Part shown: positions 17,915 through 25,810 of the stretch, one piece after another
Layout: each line of letters begins with the position of its first letter
Numbering within the stretch: position 1 is the first letter of the stretch
Assembly: GCA_036399055.1 (NCBI GenBank)
Contig: DASWNX010000046.1
Location: forward strand, 38,459-102,458
DNA from: Jatrophihabitans sp.
GTDB taxonomy: Bacteria; Actinomycetota; Actinomycetes; Mycobacteriales; Jatrophihabitantaceae
Reading direction: 5' to 3'
Length of the DNA stretch: 64,000 nt
Position numbers and translations under genes: made by a program
The notes under the pieces: generated by a model
Database searches by the model: none
The model's input: the letters and a program-made list of their open reading frames with translations, nothing else
What the model was told of the DNA's origin: nothing

Positions 17915-18113
17915 TGCCGCGGGGCGGCCCGAGGAGTTCAACCCCTGCGCCGGTCAAGGCAACCCGCCGCGTCGTGCGGTCGAACAACGGAGTACCCAGC
18001 TCTCGTTCCAATCGCCGCACGAGCTCACTCAGCGTCGGCTGGGCCACGTGCAGACGGTCCGCCGCACGCCCGAAGTGCAACTCAGAGGCCACCGCAACGA
18101 ACGCCTCAAGTTA
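17915..18113 (-). pseudogene. LysR-family regulator N-terminal remnant
   Basis: The minus strand encodes [20 protein letters not shown], then [19 protein letters not shown] and [18 protein letters not shown], a textbook LysR winged-HTH. A TAA stands directly before the first Leu, so the usual start (M-x-L-R-x) is lost. After VELL the frame dissolves into Arg-rich non-conserved sequence with no effector domain. It is a decayed fragment of about 66 codons from a ~300-residue regulator. Confidence 0.85.
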
Positions 18114-18331
18114 ACGAAGTTCCACGTCCCGGACACTACGTGCTCACAGGCCAGTGCCCCACACCGCGAACCGGGACCACCAGAGCGTGCGCGTCACGGC
18201 GAGCCCATCCATGGCGCATGCTTGTAGCAGCTGCGAAACCCATAGCGCCCCCGTCACCGGGACGACCACCGGACGGCTTTGCTGGGGACGCCGCCAGATG
18301 CAGCCACGCTCTGCGGTGAGACGATCGCCAG

Positions 18332-19114
18332 GTGGACGAAGAGGGCCGGCTGCCGGGCGGCAATGCCGATGGCGCCCTGCGAGTGGGCGATACGGTGCGT
18401 CGCCCCGTCGGACCGTGGACACCGTCGGTGCACGCGCTGCTGGCCCATCTGTCGGCGTGCGGGTTCAGCGGAGCGCCGCATGCCTTGGGCATCGACGAGG
18501 CCGGACGAGAAATCCTCAGCCTGCTGCCCGGGCACACCGTGGGCGCCCAGATGCCGTGGCCACCGTGGGTGCACAGCGACTCCGCGCTCATCCAGGTCGC
18601 AACGTGGTTGCGGTCCTTGCATGCAGCCGTCGCCAGTTTCGTTCCTCCGTTCGACGCTGTGTGGCGGGAGGGCGGGTGCTGGCGTCCGGGTCTGATCGTC
18701 GGGCACAACGATGCGGCGCCGTACAACGCCGCGTGGGATGACGATGGCCGGCTGGTCGGCTTCTTCGATTGGGACTTTGCCGGCCCCGTGACGGCAGAGT
18801 GGGACCTCGCGTTCACCGTCTTCGCCTGGGTGCCGCTGCACGCGCGCCACGTGGTGGAACGAGAGGGTTTCACCGCACTCGATGATCGGCGCCGGCGTCT
18901 GGAGTTGTTCCTGGCCACCTACGGTTGGACGGGCGCATCGCACGATTTCGTGGCCACCGTTCAAGCTCGGGTCCTCGCCGCCGCCGATGGCATCAGCCGC
19001 ATCGCCCAGACCGGCGACCTGGTCTACGTGAAGATGATCGAACGAGGGATCGACGCCGATCTCAGAACCGCCGCCACAGAGCTCGACGACTTCCGCGCAC
19101 AGTTGGCGGCGTGA
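18332..19114 (+). CDS. Phosphotransferase-fold protein (APH/ChoK family)
   Basis: 260 residues from GTG 18332. It carries the two hallmark motifs of aminoglycoside-phosphotransferase-fold kinases: the catalytic loop LIVGHNDAAPYNAAW (H-N-D-x-x-x-x-N) and the metal-binding GFFDWDFAGP. The N-terminal lobe is short, with LLPGHTVG where APH proteins interact with nucleotide. These proteins phosphorylate small hydroxyl substrates such as antibiotics, choline or sugars. A role in resistance is possible but unsupported. The ribosome site is weak. Confidence 0.82.
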   Translation: MDEEGRLPGGNADGALRVGDTVRRPVGPWTPSVHALLAHLSACGFSGAPHALGIDEAGREILSLLPGHTVGAQMPWPPWVHSDSALIQVATWLRSLHAAVASFVPPFDAVWREGGCWRPGLIVGHNDAAPYNAAWDDDGRLVGFFDWDFAGPVTAEWDLAFTVFAWVPLHARHVVEREGFTALDDRRRRLELFLATYGWTGASHDFVATVQARVLAAADGISRIAQTGDLVYVKMIERGIDADLRTAATELDDFRAQLAA

Positions 19115-19273
19115 GGACGAAACCGGTCCCGGTCGGTGATTCCGCGCTCGGGGCGGACGGTCATCGGGCTTCACTGCGCCGTCGATCTCGTCGCGGGCAG
19201 TGATCTCAGCCTCGACCAAGGTGCGCAGAAACTCAACTAGCTAGCCAGAACATCACTGGTCTACCGTGACCGG

Positions 19274-19882
19274 GTGGAGCCTTTCGATGCCCTCGCCGAG
19301 GAGTACCAGCGTGTACACGCCGACAATCCGTTTCAGCGCTCGGCCATAGCGGACCTTCTCAGCCGGCTCCCGCCGCGCTCATCGGTTCTGGACTTGGGCT
19401 GTGGGTCAGGGATCCCAGCAGCACAATCATTGGCGGCTGCAGGCCATCACGTGACCGGCATCGATGTGTCCGCTCGCATGGTGGAGTTGGCCAAGCGACA
19501 GGTGCCGGAGGGCGAGTTCTTCCAACAAGACATGATGCAGGCGCGTTTTGACGATGCGACCTTCGACGCCGTTGTCGCGTACTTCTCGCTCCTGATGCTC
19601 CCGAAGAGTGATGTGGCCATCATGCTCGACCGAATCTATGGGTGGCTACGACATGACGGCCTGCTCTCGCTGGGCATGGTGAATTTCGACGCGGACGCAG
19701 AGCCAGTGGAGTTCATGGGAGTACAAGTTCGAGTCACTGGCTACCCACCTGATGGGATGGCGGACGCAATTCTGCGAGCGAAGCTGAACCTCCTCTCACT
19801 TGAGACTGTGGAACATCAACCGTCAGTCGGACCGATCGAGCCGCAGATTTTTTGCCTCGCCCACAAGGCGGCGACATCCTGA
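19274..19882 (+). CDS. Class I SAM-dependent methyltransferase
   Basis: 202 residues from GTG 19274. The SAM-binding motif I is VLDLGCGSGIPAAQSLAAAG, with motif II GIDVSARMVELAK and motif III QDMMQARFDDATFDAVVAYFSL. This is a Methyltransf_11/25-type Rossmann protein. Its substrate is unknown and it has no operon partner. Its GC content is somewhat lower than that of the cobalamin genes, consistent with the accessory character of the 15-23 kb region. Confidence 0.88.
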   Translation: MEPFDALAEEYQRVHADNPFQRSAIADLLSRLPPRSSVLDLGCGSGIPAAQSLAAAGHHVTGIDVSARMVELAKRQVPEGEFFQQDMMQARFDDATFDAVVAYFSLLMLPKSDVAIMLDRIYGWLRHDGLLSLGMVNFDADAEPVEFMGVQVRVTGYPPDGMADAILRAKLNLLSLETVEHQPSVGPIEPQIFCLAHKAATS

Positions 19883-20154
19883 GCGGATCCCTTCGGGTGT
19901 GGTCGATTATCTCTACTGGGTAGGCATCCAAAGCGAACTGGCTGGGCGCCAGCGCGAATATCGAATCGCGAATCGGTAGCTGATCATTCGCCTCACCATG
20001 GCTGATCACTCGGGGTGCAGGCGGCGGACCACTTCGCGCAGCGTGCTGTCGCCAGGCAACCGCGCCGCTTCTCCGCGCGCAGGTGACCCCAGCTTCAGGG
20101 GCTCCCAGCGGCCGGACCCCGGCAAGGCGCCAGCATTGAGGGATCTCGCGGCGG
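19883..20154. other. Intergenic stretch with a possible minus-strand gene tail
   Basis: No complete gene. On the minus strand the segment around 20003-20075 reads ARGEAARLPGDSTLREVVRR then LHPE and a stop, which looks like a natural protein C-terminus. It has no start or domain upstream and abuts the SRPBCC stop. It may be a relic of a lost gene. Confidence 0.3.
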
Positions 20155-21135
20155 TCAGGCCAGTAGCGCCTCCAACCGCGCGTAGGTCGGTTCCATGCCC
20201 TCGACCATGCCGGAGTCAAGCGCCTGATCGCGCGCCTGGCGGTCGGGGTAGGTGTGCACCTGGGTGAGCAGCGTGCCCTCGTCGAGCGGGGTCAGCGTGA
20301 TGACCTGCAGCGTCTCGGGCCCGTCGTCGCCGAACATGCGCTCGGTGGTGACGAGCCGGTGCGGCGCCTGCGCGTCGTGGAGTTCACCGCCGAACTCGAA
20401 GCCGTCAGTGCCGTCCTCGCGTGCCCACCCAAACCGGTACGTCTGGCCCACGGTCATCGTCCAGTAGCACCTGGTCATAACCCAGCCGTCAGGGCCGAGC
20501 AGCCATTGGCGCATGAGCTCCGGTTCCGTGTGGGCCTGCCAGACCTGCTCGACCGAACCACGGATGATGCGGCTGATGCGGATCTGGGTCTCGCTGAGGA
20601 CGTCGAGCGTCGTGCCGCGGCCGGCCGCGAACGACTGCAGGTCGGCGAGCACGTCGTCCATCTGCGCCATCGCCGAGCGCAGACCCTCTTCCATGCCCAT
20701 CTCGAGCAGCTGGGCGAGGGCCTCGGTCGACGGAAAGTGGGTGGTGGTCGTGACCCGGGACCCGTCCGGCGTCGATTCGAACCAGAAGCTCATGGACATC
20801 GACGGCATGTCCGTGTCAGGCGTCCCGTCGGGAAGGGTGAAGCCGTCGCGAACCTCGAACGACGCCACATCGCCCTCGGGCTCCTTGACCTCGGACCACT
20901 CCCAGTAGCCGCCGTGCGTCGACCCGTCCGGCCCGGTCATGACGTAGGCGCTCACGCCGCCAGGAAAGACGTCGTGCCGCGTGAAGGTCGCTGGGAACTG
21001 CGGCGGGCCCCAGAACTTCTCCAGCTGGCGCGGGTCGACGTAGGCGTCCCAGAGTCGGCGCAGCGGCACGGGAAAGTCGGCGACCACGGTCATGGCCAGG
21101 TTCTCGGGGTCCTTGGTGACGGAGGTGATGGGCAT
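20155..21135 (-). CDS. Tandem SRPBCC (AHSA1-type) domain protein
   Basis: 326 residues containing two START/Bet v1-like AHSA1 domains. Domain 1 (about 10-160) begins with VVADFPVPLRRLWDAYVDP and FWGPPQFPATFTRHD. Domain 2 (about 180-325) has IIRGSVEQVWQAHTEPELM, RQWLLGPDGW and GTLLTQVHTYPDRQARD. Such proteins bind hydrophobic small ligands. The gene lies 11 bases after an ArsR-type regulator on the same strand, the classic ArsR-SRPBCC pair. Regulation is probably by the palindromic operator at 21473-21492. Confidence 0.9.
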   Translation of the reverse strand: MPITSVTKDPENLAMTVVADFPVPLRRLWDAYVDPRQLEKFWGPPQFPATFTRHDVFPGGVSAYVMTGPDGSTHGGYWEWSEVKEPEGDVASFEVRDGFTLPDGTPDTDMPSMSMSFWFESTPDGSRVTTTTHFPSTEALAQLLEMGMEEGLRSAMAQMDDVLADLQSFAAGRGTTLDVLSETQIRISRIIRGSVEQVWQAHTEPELMRQWLLGPDGWVMTRCYWTMTVGQTYRFGWAREDGTDGFEFGGELHDAQAPHRLVTTERMFGDDGPETLQVITLTPLDEGTLLTQVHTYPDRQARDQALDSGMVEGMEPTYARLEALLA

Positions 21136-21146
21136 GGCGAGTCCTT

Positions 21147-21482
21147 TCAGGCGTCGTCGGTGAGGAGTGCGTCGAGGCGGTCAACGCGCGCCCGCCAGAG
21201 TTGTTCATAGGAGTCGAGCAGCGCTTGGGCGCGCTGGATCTGAGCCGGGTTGCCGCGGACGATGCGCTCGCGGCCGCGTGCATGCTTGATCACCAACTGC
21301 GCCCCTTCCAATACCGCGACGTGCTTCTGCACGGCGGCCCAACTCATCGCGTAGTGCTCGGCGAGTTCAGACACTGTCGCCTCGGCGACCAACGTGCGGC
21401 GCACGATGTCGCGGCGGGTGGCATCGGCGAGCGCCCGGAATAGGCGGTCGATCTCGGCGTCGCTCACAGGAAGTACAACCAT
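21147..21482 (-). CDS. ArsR-family winged-helix regulator
   Basis: 111 residues. LFRALADATRRDIVRRTL opens the fold, SELAEHYAMSWAAVQKHVAVLEGA includes the recognition helix, and GRERIVRGNP forms the wing. There is no Cys metal site, so it belongs to the SRPBCC-linked ArsR type rather than the metal-sensing type. The ATG at 21482 lies inside a perfect palindrome, with TAGCGT eight bases upstream. This fits a leaderless transcript with the operator across the start. An internal GTG (residue 6) is an alternative start. Confidence 0.92.
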   Translation of the reverse strand: MVVLPVSDAEIDRLFRALADATRRDIVRRTLVAEATVSELAEHYAMSWAAVQKHVAVLEGAQLVIKHARGRERIVRGNPAQIQRAQALLDSYEQLWRARVDRLDALLTDDA

Positions 21483-21492
21483 TTGGTTGTAC
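21473..21492. promoter_or_regulatory. Palindromic operator at the ArsR start codon
   Basis: GTACAACCA TT TGGTTGTAC is a perfect 9-bp inverted repeat with a 2-base centre. It covers the ArsR ATG and lies just downstream of a TAGCGT -10-like hexamer read on the minus strand. Its position makes autorepression by the ArsR protein very likely. Confidence 0.8.
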
Positions 21493-21654
21493 GCTAGCAG
21501 CGCTCATGGAAGCCCGCAAGCCGAGACATCGCGGCTCCTGCATTTCCGCTTACAGAGGCATGGCGGGCAGCCCGCAAGGCATCAAGCCGAGGCAGCCGTT
21601 CGTCGGTCCGCAAGGCATATTCGGTAGGCCTGCCAGCCCAGTACTCTGCCGAGC

Positions 21655-22008
21655 ATGGCCGTCACGATCTTGCATAACACTGCCTGCTCGACGTCGAAGC
21701 ATGCGTTGGCCCAAGCTGACAACAGCGGGACCGCCACCGAGGTCGTGCAGTACCTCAAGACGCCGCTCGACCGCGCCGCGCTGCTGGCCCTGATCGGCAA
21801 ACTAGAAGATCCGCCGGCGGACCTGGTTCGCAAGGATCCCTACTTCGCTCAGCTCGGCCTCGACGCCGATGACTTCGTCACGCCCGAGGCCGTGGCCGAT
21901 CTGCTTGTCGAGCATCCGCGCCTGATGCAACGCCCAGTGCTGATCAAGGGCGAGCGCGCCATCATCGGCCGCCCCAAGGACCGCGTTCGCCCCTTCCTGG
22001 AGTCCTAG
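21655..22008 (+). CDS. ArsC/Spx-family thioredoxin-fold reductase
   Basis: 117 residues. It starts VTILHNTACSTSKHALAQ, where Cys11 is in the position of the ArsC catalytic Cys (HNxxC-x-x-S/K). TATEVVQYLKTPLDRAALLALI and the late LIKGERAIIGRPKDRVRPFL match the arsenate reductase (glutaredoxin-type) family. The late Arg set that binds arsenate is partly present. It lies beside, but divergent from, the ArsR gene. A general thiol-redox function is also possible. Confidence 0.87.
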   Translation: MAVTILHNTACSTSKHALAQADNSGTATEVVQYLKTPLDRAALLALIGKLEDPPADLVRKDPYFAQLGLDADDFVTPEAVADLLVEHPRLMQRPVLIKGERAIIGRPKDRVRPFLES

Positions 22009-22108
22009 CAGGCTGGCAGGCCGGCGTCGCAGCTCGCCCTCCTACGGATTCCTGCCGCGGACAGCGCTCGATAATCGTCGATGGACGCAGGTGGAGGTCG
22101 TCAGTCCT

Positions 22109-22711
22109 TCAGTTCCCGTCGGCCGGCGTGATAACCCGCTGCCGGCGTAAAGCCTCAATCGACGCTGACCCGTGATAGTCCAAAATCAGCTCAACTCCAT
22201 CGACGAACTTCTGGAACACCGCCCGTTGCCTGAACTCGGTTGCCGCTCCTGATTCAATATGCAACTTCCGCAGTTCCTGACTTAGCCGGACAGCGGCTGC
22301 ATGGCTCTCAACCCCAAGCCGTTGATCCTGTAGTAACTGCTCCAAGCCTTGGGCAAAGACCGCGATGCCACCTAGCGATGCAATTGTCCATGCTGGCGCT
22401 CCTGCCGCAACAGCGACGGGGACGCCAGCCGCGGCGGCGAGCGCGATACCGAGCAAGCTGTAAAACCGCCGGAGCCTGCCCTTCCCAGCCTTACTGTATC
22501 CGGATAGCAGCTCGTGGACCGCTTCCAAGTACTCCCGCTCGTGTGGCAGGGCGCCTGCAGGTGCCGCTCTTCGGCTGCCGTCATAGCCGCCGACGAGCCC
22601 GCCCCCTTCCTCCTCCTCCTCCAGAGTCAGAAACTGACGTAGGCACACGAAAGCAACCAACAGGATCACCATCCGGTGAAGCAGCGCAAACAGTCCTGAC
22701 CTCCGGTTCAT
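22109..22711 (-). CDS. SLATT/DUF4231-like two-TM protein
   Basis: 200 residues. A hydrophobic N-terminal segment (MVILLVAFVCLRQFL) precedes a poly-Glu/Gly stretch. Then come two adjacent TM helices (LLGIALAAAAGVPVAVAAG and WTIASLGGIAVFAQGLEQLL) followed by a long amphipathic helix (LAQ..RQRAVFQKFVDGVELIL). This is the layout of SLATT/DUF4231 proteins, membrane effectors predicted in bacterial conflict systems. Base composition is less GC-rich than in the neighbours. It probably pairs with the membrane gene 67 bases upstream. The start is uncertain. Confidence 0.62.
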   Translation of the reverse strand: MNRRSGLFALLHRMVILLVAFVCLRQFLTLEEEEEGGGLVGGYDGSRRAAPAGALPHEREYLEAVHELLSGYSKAGKGRLRRFYSLLGIALAAAAGVPVAVAAGAPAWTIASLGGIAVFAQGLEQLLQDQRLGVESHAAAVRLSQELRKLHIESGAATEFRQRAVFQKFVDGVELILDYHGSASIEALRRQRVITPADGN

Positions 22712-22778
22712 GGAGTCATCTTGACATTCAAATGCTGATCATGGTGCTTTATCGGGAGGTGTTGAAGCCCCGTTAATC

Positions 22779-23156
22779 TTATCTTGGCACTCGGCCAGCC
22801 AGTTTCTTTATTCTCGCCTTCAACACAAAAAACACAACAACAGTTCCGGTCAGCCCAACTAATAGTCCCCAGTAAGATGCTTCCGTAGAAATGCTTTCGG
22901 GTAGACATGCACCGGGGCTGAGCACAGGGCAATTTACGTCACTAACCAGACCCACGACTATCTGCGCCGGCCAGGCGACCGCAATGGCGAGGATCAATCC
23001 GTAGACGGTGCTGAGCGCGACACATGTCCAGTTATCCAACTCTTTAACTACCTGGGATGGCCTAGGCCAGCTGAAGACAACAACTAGCACGCCCACGACA
23101 AGGGCAACGATCGTGTTCATTTGATCCCATGAACCAGCGCTGGTCAGCGGCCCCAC
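22779..23156 (-). CDS. Three-TM membrane protein of unknown function
   Basis: 125 residues from GTG 23156 (ATG 23120 would give 113). Three hydrophobic helices are visible: NTIVALVVGVLVVVFSW, ALSTVYGLILAIAVAW and LVGLTGTVVVFFVL. A loop with two Cys (VNCPVLSPGACLPES) lies between helices 2 and 3, and the end is basic (KARIKKLAGRVPR). It is AT-richer than the flanks and precedes the SLATT-like gene on the same strand. I recognise no family. Confidence 0.6.
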   Translation of the reverse strand: MGPLTSAGSWDQMNTIVALVVGVLVVVFSWPRPSQVVKELDNWTCVALSTVYGLILAIAVAWPAQIVVGLVSDVNCPVLSPGACLPESISTEASYWGLLVGLTGTVVVFFVLKARIKKLAGRVPR

Positions 23157-23427
23157 AGCGACTACTAAACCGCTAGCAGGAAGGCTGCCGGGTCAACGTC
23201 TCGATGCATGCCTACCCCCAGAGTCGATGGCTGCCTAACGTAGCCGAACGGCCCTGGCCCCACTTCGCCACAGCGCGCGGCGTCCCGCATCCCGCCTGCC
23301 ACGCGCCAGCCCCCGCCGGACGAAGCTGGGCCTTTTCGGCGGCATTCCGAGAGCCGTCTTGCATCGATGTAACACATCAGACAAGATCTGCCCTTAAGTC
23401 ACGCATCGGTCCAATGGAGGTGCCGCG
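23157..23427. other. Intergenic region upstream of ABC operon
   Basis: No gene supported. It presumably holds the divergent promoters of the 23156 membrane gene and the sugar ABC operon. No convincing LacI-type palindrome was found. Confidence 0.45.
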
Positions 23428-23505
23428 ATGGCGCGCATGATAAGCCCTCACAGGCTGGCAAAGCCAGGCACGCATTCCTGCGTGTCCGTAGCTGACGTCT
23501 TATGA
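23428..23505 (+). CDS. 25-residue leader ORF overlapping the ABC binding-protein start
   Basis: The ATG at 23428 follows a GGAGG site by eight bases and encodes MARMISPHRLAKPGTHSCVS then VADVL. Its TGA overlaps the next gene's ATG (ATGA at 23502-23505). The substrate-binding protein has no clear ribosome site of its own, so coupled translation from this small ORF is plausible. It has no signal or TM segment and no known family. Confidence 0.45.
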   Translation: MARMISPHRLAKPGTHSCVSVADVL

Positions 23506-24833
23506 GCGGACTTTCGCGTCGCCAGTTCCTCGCCGCTGGCGGCGGTCTCACTCTCGCCGGGGCGCTGTCGGCGTGTGGGTCCCCGGTCGCCACCAGCTTC
23601 TCCGGGGGCCAGCCGTCGACTGCTGACATCATCTTCTGGCACCTGTTCGGCGGTGGTGACGGCGCGAACATGGCCGCGATGGTCCAGAAGCACCAGAAGT
23701 CGAGCCGTCGGTCGGTTGAGGCCACGCTGCTGTCCTGGGGCAACCCCTACTACACGAAGCTAGCGCTGGCTGCCTCCAGCGGCCGTCCTCCCGACGTCGG
23801 GGTCACCCACCTGTCCCGGCTGCCGCTGCTCGCGCAGGCCGGTCTGCTGGAACCCATCGGGGACCAATTCCGCGCTGTCGGCATCACCGAGGACAAGTTC
23901 ACCCCCGCTGCCTGGAAGAAGGCGACAGTCGAGGGCGCGACCTACGCGGTGCCCCTGGACACGCACCCGTTCGTGCTCTATTACAACACGACGATGGCCA
24001 AGAAAGCCGGACTGCTCGACGCTGCCGGAGCCCGGCTCAAGCCCATGTCGGGCGGCGATGACTTCCGCGACGCCATCAAAGCGATGAAGGACGCCGCCGG
24101 AGGGCAGTTCGGGGCCGTCGTCGCGGTCACTGCGAACCCGTCGACCTGCTGGCGTCTTTTCAGCATGGTCTATCTCGGTGCGGCCGAAGCACTCGTCTCC
24201 GATCAGGGCACCAAGGTCACCATCGACGAGAGCGCGATGGAGGAGACGTTCGCCTTTCTCCAGAGCCTCACCGGATCGCAGAAGCTGATGCCGAGCACAG
24301 CGACGTCGACGACGTCGTCAAGCCTGTTCAGCCAGGGCAAGGTCGGCTTCCTGTTCGACGGCGTGTGGCAGTTGCCGACCTACCGCACGGTCAAGGGTCT
24401 GAAGTTCAACATCGAGCCATTCCCCGCGATCCTCGGCTCCAAGCCGGTCGCCTACGCCGACTCGCACGGCCTGGTCATTCCCAAGGCCTCGGGTCGCTCG
24501 GAAAAGCGGACCACTGACGCCGTGAACTTCATCGGGGGTTTACTCGACCAGAGTTCGGTCTGGGCCGATGGCGGCCACGTGCCTGCGTGGCTTCCGGCAC
24601 AGAAGAGCGAGGAGTTTCGGGCGCTGAAACCGCAGAGCAACTACATCCAGGCTGCCTTTAACGCGGTGTATGACCCGGTGGGCTGGTACACCGGCGCCGG
24701 CTCGGACTTCCAGACCGCGATGGGCTCCGTCGTGGCGAGCGTGCTCACCGGGTCCATCAGCCCCAAGCAGGGAGTGGGCGCCATCAGAAGCAGTCTGAAG
24801 ACGTTCTCCACCGCTCGACCGCCCGTGACGTGA
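23502..24833 (+). CDS. ABC sugar-type substrate-binding lipoprotein
   Basis: 443 residues. The N-terminus combines a twin-Arg signal (SRRQFLAAGGG) and a lipobox (LAGALSAC), so it is probably Tat-exported and lipid-anchored. The body is a family 1 extracellular solute-binding protein: IIFWHLFGGGDGANMAAMVQ, KVGFLFDGVWQLPTY, and an aromatic C-terminal part (YDPVGWYTG). It captures an oligosaccharide outside the cell for the two permeases downstream. No ATPase gene is present, as usual where a shared MsiK-type ATPase is used. Substrate unknown; the GH2 gene downstream suggests a glycoside. Confidence 0.92.
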   Translation: MSGLSRRQFLAAGGGLTLAGALSACGSPVATSFSGGQPSTADIIFWHLFGGGDGANMAAMVQKHQKSSRRSVEATLLSWGNPYYTKLALAASSGRPPDVGVTHLSRLPLLAQAGLLEPIGDQFRAVGITEDKFTPAAWKKATVEGATYAVPLDTHPFVLYYNTTMAKKAGLLDAAGARLKPMSGGDDFRDAIKAMKDAAGGQFGAVVAVTANPSTCWRLFSMVYLGAAEALVSDQGTKVTIDESAMEETFAFLQSLTGSQKLMPSTATSTTSSSLFSQGKVGFLFDGVWQLPTYRTVKGLKFNIEPFPAILGSKPVAYADSHGLVIPKASGRSEKRTTDAVNFIGGLLDQSSVWADGGHVPAWLPAQKSEEFRALKPQSNYIQAAFNAVYDPVGWYTGAGSDFQTAMGSVVASVLTGSISPKQGVGAIRSSLKTFSTARPPVT

Positions 24834-24843
24834 GGAGTTCGAG

Positions 24844-25797
24844 ATGAGTGCCGTGGCGACACTTGAGACGGGGGCCAGCGCCGACGCGCGTCCCGCGACG
24901 ATCAAGAAGCGTGGCTTCAACGGCGAGAATCGGGCCGGGTGGCTGTTCAGCGCCCCGTTCCTGATCCTTTACATCCTTTTCCTCATCGGTCCCGTGCTCA
25001 TCGGGATCGTGATCAGCCTGTTCAACACGACCACGGTGAAGTCCGGCCTGGGAAGTTGGGTAGGGCTGTCCAACTACGCGGATGTGTTAAGCAGCAAGGA
25101 CTTCTGGTCCTCGATGTGGCACTCGGTGTTGTTCACGCTGCTCACCACTCCGCTGCTTGTGCTGATACCGCTGGCGTTCGCGATCCTCGCCTCGCGCATG
25201 GCGCGCAACCAGTGGTTCTTCAGGATCGCCTTCTTCGCCCCCTACGTCGTGCCCTCTTCAGCGGTCTGCCTGATCTTCGCTTTCATGTACACGCCGCAGA
25301 CGGGGCTGATCACCAACGCGTTCAACTGGGTCGGGCTGACCGCCCCGGACTTCCTCGGCAGCACCAACGGCGCCTGGTTCGCCGTGGTGCTGCTCACCTT
25401 GTGGTGGACCTTCGGCTTCAACTTCATCCTCTACACCGCGGCCATCCAAGAGCTCTCGGAAGAGGTCTATGAGGCGGCGTCGATCGACGGCGCGGGGCCG
25501 TGGCAGCAGGTGAGGTGGGTGACCGTCCCGCAGCTGCGACCGACGATGAGCCTGGTGCTCATCTTGCAGGTGCTTGCCTCCTTGAAGGTGTTCGATCAGA
25601 TCTACATCCTGCTGGCCGGTGGTCCGAACTACTCGACGCGTCCGGTCATCGAATACATCTTCGACACCGGGTTCACCGCCTACCGCGGCGGCTACGCGGC
25701 TGCGGCGACGATGGTCTACTTCGTGATCCTGGTCTTGGTCTCCGTCAGCTGGCTCCTGATCCGCAACCGGCGCAGCACCGACCCGGCGAACGCCTGA
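24844..25797 (+). CDS. Sugar ABC transporter permease (MalF/UgpA type)
   Basis: 317 residues with six predicted TM helices, beginning WLFSAPFLILYILFLIGPVL. The cytoplasmic coupling motif EAASIDGAGPWQQVRWVTVPQL (EAA loop) contacts the ATPase. It starts 10 bases after the binding-protein stop with GAGGAG before ATG, and is followed by the second permease 13 bases later. It forms a heterodimeric channel with that protein. Confidence 0.95.
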   Translation: MSAVATLETGASADARPATIKKRGFNGENRAGWLFSAPFLILYILFLIGPVLIGIVISLFNTTTVKSGLGSWVGLSNYADVLSSKDFWSSMWHSVLFTLLTTPLLVLIPLAFAILASRMARNQWFFRIAFFAPYVVPSSAVCLIFAFMYTPQTGLITNAFNWVGLTAPDFLGSTNGAWFAVVLLTLWWTFGFNFILYTAAIQELSEEVYEAASIDGAGPWQQVRWVTVPQLRPTMSLVLILQVLASLKVFDQIYILLAGGPNYSTRPVIEYIFDTGFTAYRGGYAAAATMVYFVILVLVSVSWLLIRNRRSTDPANA

Positions 25798-25810
25798 AAG
25801 GATCACGAAC

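Noticed and set aside
17274-18092. Single 272-residue LysR-hemerythrin fusion protein
   Set aside because: The joining region is Arg-rich and not protein-like, the LysR part lacks its start, and the hemerythrin part has its own ATG at 17777.
18332-19114. Aminoglycoside resistance gene
   Set aside because: The kinase fold is clear, but nothing shows an antibiotic substrate; annotated only as phosphotransferase-fold.
20003-20154. Minus-strand C-terminus-like sequence ending LREVVRRLHPE
   Set aside because: It reads like a real protein end, but no start, domain or family could be attached; kept only as an intergenic note.
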